Part shown: in pieces, positions 59,295 through 64,000 of the stretch | Position numbering within the stretch: the first letter of the stretch is position 1 | Layout: every line of letters starts with the position of its first letter | Assembly: GCF_020520425.1 (NCBI RefSeq) | Contig: NC_079487.1 | Coordinates: forward strand, 84,573,141-84,637,140 | Length of the DNA: 64,000 nucleotides | Source: Spinacia oleracea | Taxonomy: Eukaryota > Streptophyta > Magnoliopsida > Caryophyllales > Amaranthaceae | Direction: 5' to 3' | Notes under the pieces: generated by a model | Told to the model about the DNA's origin: nothing | What the model saw: the letters and a program-made list of their open reading frames with translations, nothing else | Database searches by the model: none | Translations under genes and position numbers: made by a program

Positions 59295-59705
59295 TGTTAG
59301 GGGGGAAAATAACCTCCTTGTGACGTGTCTCAAATATGCCACCACGAAGTATACATGGCAGTCAGCAAGGCACGAATAAATGACTAGACAACTTGTCCTC
59401 AACGGTTGAGTATGACGTCAACGGTTACAAATGGGTGATTTAATGTGTAAGCTTGAGTTTAGGAGCGCAGCATTAACCGACTTAATTATGTTCAATTATG
59501 TACGTTAAATATGTACGTTACACCTTTGTACGAGGCCTATAAAAAGGCCTAAAGGGCTCCCTTGTAAACATAAGTTCACTAACTAATAATATACACTCTA
59601 TATGCTCGTACGAATTGCTCTCATTATCTCGTATTATCTTGCTGAATCGATTGTTAGCACCTTCCTAAAGACAAGTTCGACTCTAAGTAGAATTTTTCCA
59701 AAACA
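59295..59705 (+). mobile_element. Solo LTR, target duplication CCACC
   Basis: 411 bp, TGTTAGGGGGGAAAAT to TTCCAAAACA, with CCACC at 59290-59294 and 59706-59710. A TATA box CTATAAAAAGGCC near 59538 sets the plus orientation. Not related in sequence to the other LTRs in this window. Confidence 0.88.
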
Positions 59706-60518
59706 CCACCCTTTTATTAGACATATTTCCCCCTAACTATATTTAAAAAAATACTCATTACCAACTACCTGGAAATTATTGTGTGCATTCAAGTGCACCG
59801 TGCACCCCAAGGGTATTTTTGTGCCTTTAGAAACCCATCTCACATGTCATCCTCACATAAAGGGGAAAATATGAGAGGATGTACCGTGCATCCGGGTGCA
59901 CCTAATATGTTTTAACTAACTATCATCTAGTAAATTAATAGGTCAATTAAATTGTCTAAACTTTATATCGATCAAACTGGAACGAGTATTAAGAGACGGA
60001 GGGAATACTGTTACACGTATTACGTACAATTGTACTACTCCGTAGTTTATAAGCATAGCCGGTCCCGAGCAAATCGCATATCACCGGCTACCGCAAATTG
60101 AACCATGAAAACATTATTAACCATCAAGCACTTACTCCATATACAGTACAGAGTAGAGTCGGGTCCTTGTAGAGTTGTAGGATTTTCTTGAGATAACAAA
60201 CCAAGAATTGGCAAATGCAATTGTTCATTAAGTGCATTGATTCTCTAAGATTAAAAATAATAAGCAAAAACCATTTGGAGGCATTGAAAGATCAAATCGT
60301 TTTACGTGCACCAAATGGATAAAGAGAACTATAAGACAGCTCCAATAATTTCTGGATGCAATTATGAAGTCTCGCCAAGTAATTGATAGAGAAGAATCTC
60401 TTAAAATATTATATGTATAATAGACTTCTATTCATATTATATTTCCTATTATAATTAAGACTAATGTTCTCACTCAATTTTAAAATGAGCCACACGAGCA
60501 ATATAAGTTGTAAATGGA

Positions 60519-60585
60519 AGCGGAGAGATTCGAACCTAAGACCTATTGTACACAATCTTAACCACTAGGCCAACCTAATCGACTT
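60519..60585 (-). repeat. tRNA-derived SINE-like head
   Basis: The minus strand has an A box TGGCCTAGTGGT (60561-60572) and a B box AGGTTCGAATC (60527-60537) at tRNA-like spacing, as in plant SINE heads. No clean tail or target duplication was found, so the full length is unknown; the body may extend toward 60345. Confidence 0.4.
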
Positions 60586-60705
60586 CTAGCCATACTTATT
60601 AATTGTGTACAATTTGCTCACAGTACTACGGTAATTGTGTAGCATCCTGGCTTAGACGACGTCCCACCAGCTCGTCCCTCGACTGAGTATCATCTCACTC
60701 TCTCG

Positions 60706-60933
60706 ATGAACAATATCAAGAGTGTTATTCCTTTGGTTCTTGATCGAGAAAATGTTCAATACTCAAATCGGGTCGGATTATTCGAATGCCACGCTCATGC
60801 TTTCAACTTCCTTGTTCACATAGACCCTAAAACTTCTCGTCCTATAGATATCTCCGAGCCATACATAGATTGTAACCCCTTGAGGCCACATGCCCACGGA
60901 CATCAAAGCAAAAAGCATGTACGAAACAAATGA
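60706..60933 (+). pseudogene. Copia gag fragment
   Basis: A 75-residue frame contains 'PLVLDRENVQYSNRVGLFEC' and HAHAFNFLVHID, matching the N-terminal part of plant Copia gag (usual form LxxxNYxxWxxLFE...HID). It ends in a stop well before the gag core, and no pol or LTR adjoins it. Different family from A, B and C. Confidence 0.6.
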
Positions 60934-61897
60934 CCCAAGACTTTTTCGACCGAGGTGCAAAGACATTGTGTGATGAGCTGACTATTTTTTAGCAGAAAGT
61001 TAATGGCATAAATTATATTAAGTTGCTTGATGGTTGAATAACACAAGAGGGGACAAAAGTAGTGACTTGGAGCCACCAATCTCCAGATTTAGTCACTTGA
61101 GGTCACTACTCTCCAGAGCCTAAACTTTACCAAATTCTCAACATGTCTCTCAAAACCTAATGTGCTCTTATTTATAACCATTCTACCATACTTACCTAAT
61201 TGGTCTTCTACCTAATTTTACTCACTACCTATTATACTCTTCCCTTAAACTTAATTCATTATACATTGAGACTCAACTAACTTAACATCTATCAAGTTTG
61301 TTTTCAATCAAAAGTAGAACAAAGGTTGATATATTTACAGAATTACAGTGAGGAACCTGAAAATGAAAATCAAAATCAAAAGGATGCTAACTATTTTAAC
61401 TAAATTTTATAGGGAATATAATTAGTACTTCGTATAATGATAAATGGTACTAACACATGATTAAAGGTGGGCATTACATGGTGCCAAAATGCCAAATCTA
61501 AAACGACAGAATAAGACAAACTTATGGGACCACCTTGTACCTTCATTCCTCTACACAAACTTAGTGTCCACATGTAGTTCCATCTTTTTAAAAATTTCAT
61601 TAGGGAAAAATATTAAACTAAACAAGAATAAATTAGGACCTAAGTTGGTTTTAGCACCATAAAGACACTTACATAAGCAACTGATTACATTTTCTGCACT
61701 TAGATACCACCTTTTTTGTTAGCAGATATATCCCCGATTTTTTCCCATAAACTAAGTACAACAACAACAACAACAACAACAAAAGAAGAAAGTTAATCCT
61801 ACCACATTTTTTTACACAAACGGATCATCATATCTCCTTAGTATATCCACATCTAATAGTGGTCAGTCCGTCCGCCCGTCGTCCTGCCAGCTTTCTT
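60934..61897. other. Intergenic 3' flank of the NPH3-like gene with an (ACA)n microsatellite
   Basis: No gene seen. An ACA/CAA trinucleotide run of about 11 units lies at about 61748-61781. The frames here are short and unsupported. Confidence 0.5.
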
Positions 61898-63707
61898 TCA
61901 AGAAATAGAATGTCTCCTATTTCTTGAGCTCGAACCAGACGACTTAGTATCGCCTGGAACAAGTGAAGTAGTTGGTGACTGAGAACTCCCACTTGTCTCA
62001 GAGCTCTTGCTCTCACCATTCCCTTTACCCATACCCCACAACTTATCGAATATTCTCCTTGAACGAGAAGGAAGCAACTGTGCCCCACTCCGACTGTTTT
62101 TACTATTGTTCTTCTTAGCCATCATTTTCCCATTTCTTTGTGCTTCTTCATCGTCCTCAATCTTCACTTTGTCCATCTGTTTCCTCAGTGACTTACAGCT
62201 TCCTAGGGTTCTTTGGTCCCATTCTTCTTCCTCGTTTGGCGTGGAAGATGAAGTGATGTTGGAAGTTCTGCCTACGGTCTGAGTTGTACTAGCAGACCTC
62301 ATTTGCTCAAAGTACAACACTTGGACTACCAGTCTAAGAGGGAGCCGCTCGTTTTGTGCAGCATGCGATGATGCGTCCATTGTGAACTTCTTAACATCCA
62401 TTAACGCGCATATTTGCTTCTTCTCTGCTTTACTCAAATCTGGATGCTCCTGAAAAGTGAAAACCCAACATCAACATAAAAATGAGTGACCATGATTAAC
62501 AACTACGGAGTATTATCCAATTGCAACAGATAACTAGACATACCTTTAAGTACATATCCACAGCCCTGTACAATCCATCATGGATTGGTCTTGCTGACTC
62601 AGGTATCAATTTTGACAGTTCCATAAAACTCGAAGGGGACAAATTCGGATCAGAAGCAATTTCGGCTAGATATGCATCAACCAGTCCGCCAACATTTAAC
62701 AAAGATCCACGGTCTGGACCTAACTCTAACTCGCCCTTCTCGTTGTTCTCATAAATATTTAACTCCCAACAGCTTTTTTCCTGAAGCACGAATCTTTTCA
62801 CAATGCACAAAACCAGTTCAACATCATAAACAGTAGGTTGGGGAGACCTTGCTGGGATTAAAAGGTCTTTAACTGATGCCTGATCAAGCTTCGTGCTAAC
62901 TTTCCTCAACAAGTCTTCCCTAGCTGAATCATCTGCATCAACTAGAACAGCAACTTTTAATAGCTTGAACAAGAAGCTACAAGAACAACCCAGTGATCTT
63001 TCAGGTGGTAACAAACATATGATTGTTTCCACCAAAGATTTGTTTCTTTGGATATGATCATCAGAAACCAAAGTATCAAGAGAATCTGGCAGCCATCTGA
63101 TGACATACATCTTTAGAGCTTCCCCGATCACAGAACCATCCATTCTCCCCTTGGATTTAATAGCAATCATAACTCGCTTGTACATATTGATATCTAATTC
63201 ACATATATCCTCAACCCACCAATCTCTGGGAACTGATTCAATCGTCTCCTGCTCGATAATCCTGTCTTGCATTGCCAATTTTCTGTTATGCGTGTACGAC
63301 CATGTGATTTTTGTAGGGTCCACTGAGGTCTTGGATGCAATAGAATCTATGCATCTCCCAGTAATCTTCAAATCTTCAGACCATGGTAAAACAGATTTAG
63401 CATTTTGAAGGACGATGATTGAGTCCTTCCAAGTACGGAAAATACTGGAATTGAGAAAAACCTCTATCTTGTATATGAGATTTCCTCGATCGACATCCTC
63501 AGTCATCCCAAGATACTCCGCAGCACAACGTGCAGCAACGACATTATAAGCATTGAGAGTAACAGTCATCCCATAGCAGAATTTGGCACAAATGTCAAAA
63601 GCTTTTGGCCCGCCAGGAAAGTCCGCCAAATGAATCTCATCACTTTTTTCTTCATCTGCTTCCACTATAAGCTTTTGCAGACGGCTGCTCTTTGACAATA
63701 GAGGAAA
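61898..63707 (-). CDS. NPH3/RPT2-like BTB-POZ protein, last two exons
   Basis: Exons 62544-63707 and 61898-62449 (GT-AG, same phase) give about 571 residues. It starts inside the BTB domain at FPLLSKSSRLQKLI, just where family members often have an intron; the first exon lies beyond 64000. The NPH3 domain follows: 'DWWVEDICELDINMYKRVMI', GEALKMYVIRWLPD, and 'HPDLSKAEKKQICALMDVKK' to LPLRLVVQVLYFEQMR. A Ser/Lys-rich tail ends RRIFDKLW...RNRRHSIS. These plasma-membrane-associated proteins act with phototropins or in polar auxin responses and as CUL3 E3 adaptors. The end RHSIS fits the C-terminal 14-3-3 binding site described for NPH3 and RPT2. The exact subfamily is unsure; the coding part seen is intact. 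Confidence 0.92.
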
Positions 63708-64000
63708 CTGTAGAAATACATGCCACAGTCACAAACAAAACATATAGACATGTGCTTGATTTTTTTGAAGAATAGAATTATGCAGAAGTTTTTTCAATAT
63801 CCATAGTATAGTGTCTGGGAAAGGAAAAAGCAAAGAAAACTCATTTCAAGTTGAACATTCATCAGAATAGGCAAATTGGAGAGCGAGGGCATTTTTCCTC
63901 AATCATAAATTCATTTAAAAGAAACAACATCAAATATGATTGCAGTAGGGAACATTAAAGGCCGAAATAAAGTAAAAGGAGTTCAGTTAATCAATTTTAT
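63708..64000. other. Intron of the NPH3-like gene
   Basis: Follows the acceptor TTTCTACAG of the BTB-containing exon on the minus strand. No exon coding for the BTB start was found, so the intron continues past the window. Confidence 0.7.

Larger units (their letters stand above)
58030..60005. mobile_element. Stowaway-like MITE interrupted by a hAT MITE and a solo LTR
   Basis: Left end CTCCCTTCGTCCCTTAATA (split by the hAT MITE) and right end, as reverse complement, TTCCCTCCGTCTCTTAATA resemble Stowaway termini. TA dinucleotides lie outside at 58028-58029 and 60006-60007. After subtracting the two nested insertions about 740 bp remain, long for a Stowaway, so other old insertions may be present (for example the palindromic GTGCACC-ended piece at about 59790-59906). 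Confidence 0.55.

Noticed and set aside
59790-59906. Small MITE with GTGCACC ends
   Set aside because: The ends are inverted-repeat-like, but no target duplication could be fixed. Noted only as a possible old insertion.
62521-62754. Plus-strand frames over the NPH3-like gene
   Set aside because: Antisense to conserved NPH3-domain exons; no independent support.

Overview
This window is plant nuclear DNA from a eudicot. It has spliced genes with GT-AG introns, a CC-NBS-LRR resistance gene, NPH3, dirigent and O-methyltransferase family genes, and dense nested transposons. An Amaranthaceae genome such as spinach or a relative would fit, but that is inference; nothing in the sequence alone proves a species.

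Layout. 1-1.3 kb: first exon of an O-methyltransferase gene on the minus strand. 1.4-40.2 kb: a gene-poor host locus (a dirigent pseudogene and an unrecognised minus-strand gene) taken over by related Copia retrotransposons. Element A lies on the plus strand (target duplication ATTAC). Element C lies on the minus strand inside a probable exon (TCTTT). Element B sits inside the RNase H region of C, and a CACTA transposon sits inside the leader of C. One block (solo LTR, dirigent pseudogene, inverted LTR) occurs twice, at 2.2-7.9 kb and 13.5-19.2 kb, about 11.3 kb apart. The first copy is joined to A at a 4-bp microhomology, so the locus was tandemly duplicated after A and C had inserted.

40.3-43 kb: a tRNA-like sequence, an array of small palindromic repeats and a Harbinger-type MITE. 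43.1-46.2 kb: an intact single-exon CNL resistance gene on the minus strand. 47-56 kb: an intact seven-exon gene on the minus strand for a secreted or vacuolar PLD3/PLD4-type phospholipase-D-fold protein. Its fifth intron holds a 4.2-kb LTR element with no coding sequence and an interior largely made of tandem repeats. 56.2-61 kb: a hAT-like element, a Stowaway-like element itself carrying a hAT MITE and a solo LTR, a SINE-like tRNA head and a Copia gag remnant. 61.9-63.7 kb: the last two exons of an NPH3/RPT2-like BTB gene on the minus strand, whose first exon is beyond the window.

The intact host genes are PLD-like and NLR, plus the partial NPH3-like and O-methyltransferase genes. They are independent transcription units, not a cluster. 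The most unusual material is in the mobile DNA: a Copia element whose gag alone has been swapped, a CACTA element carrying a DUF8039-Ulp1-like gene whose protease residues are replaced, and a non-coding LTR element built of hairpin-bearing tandem repeats.
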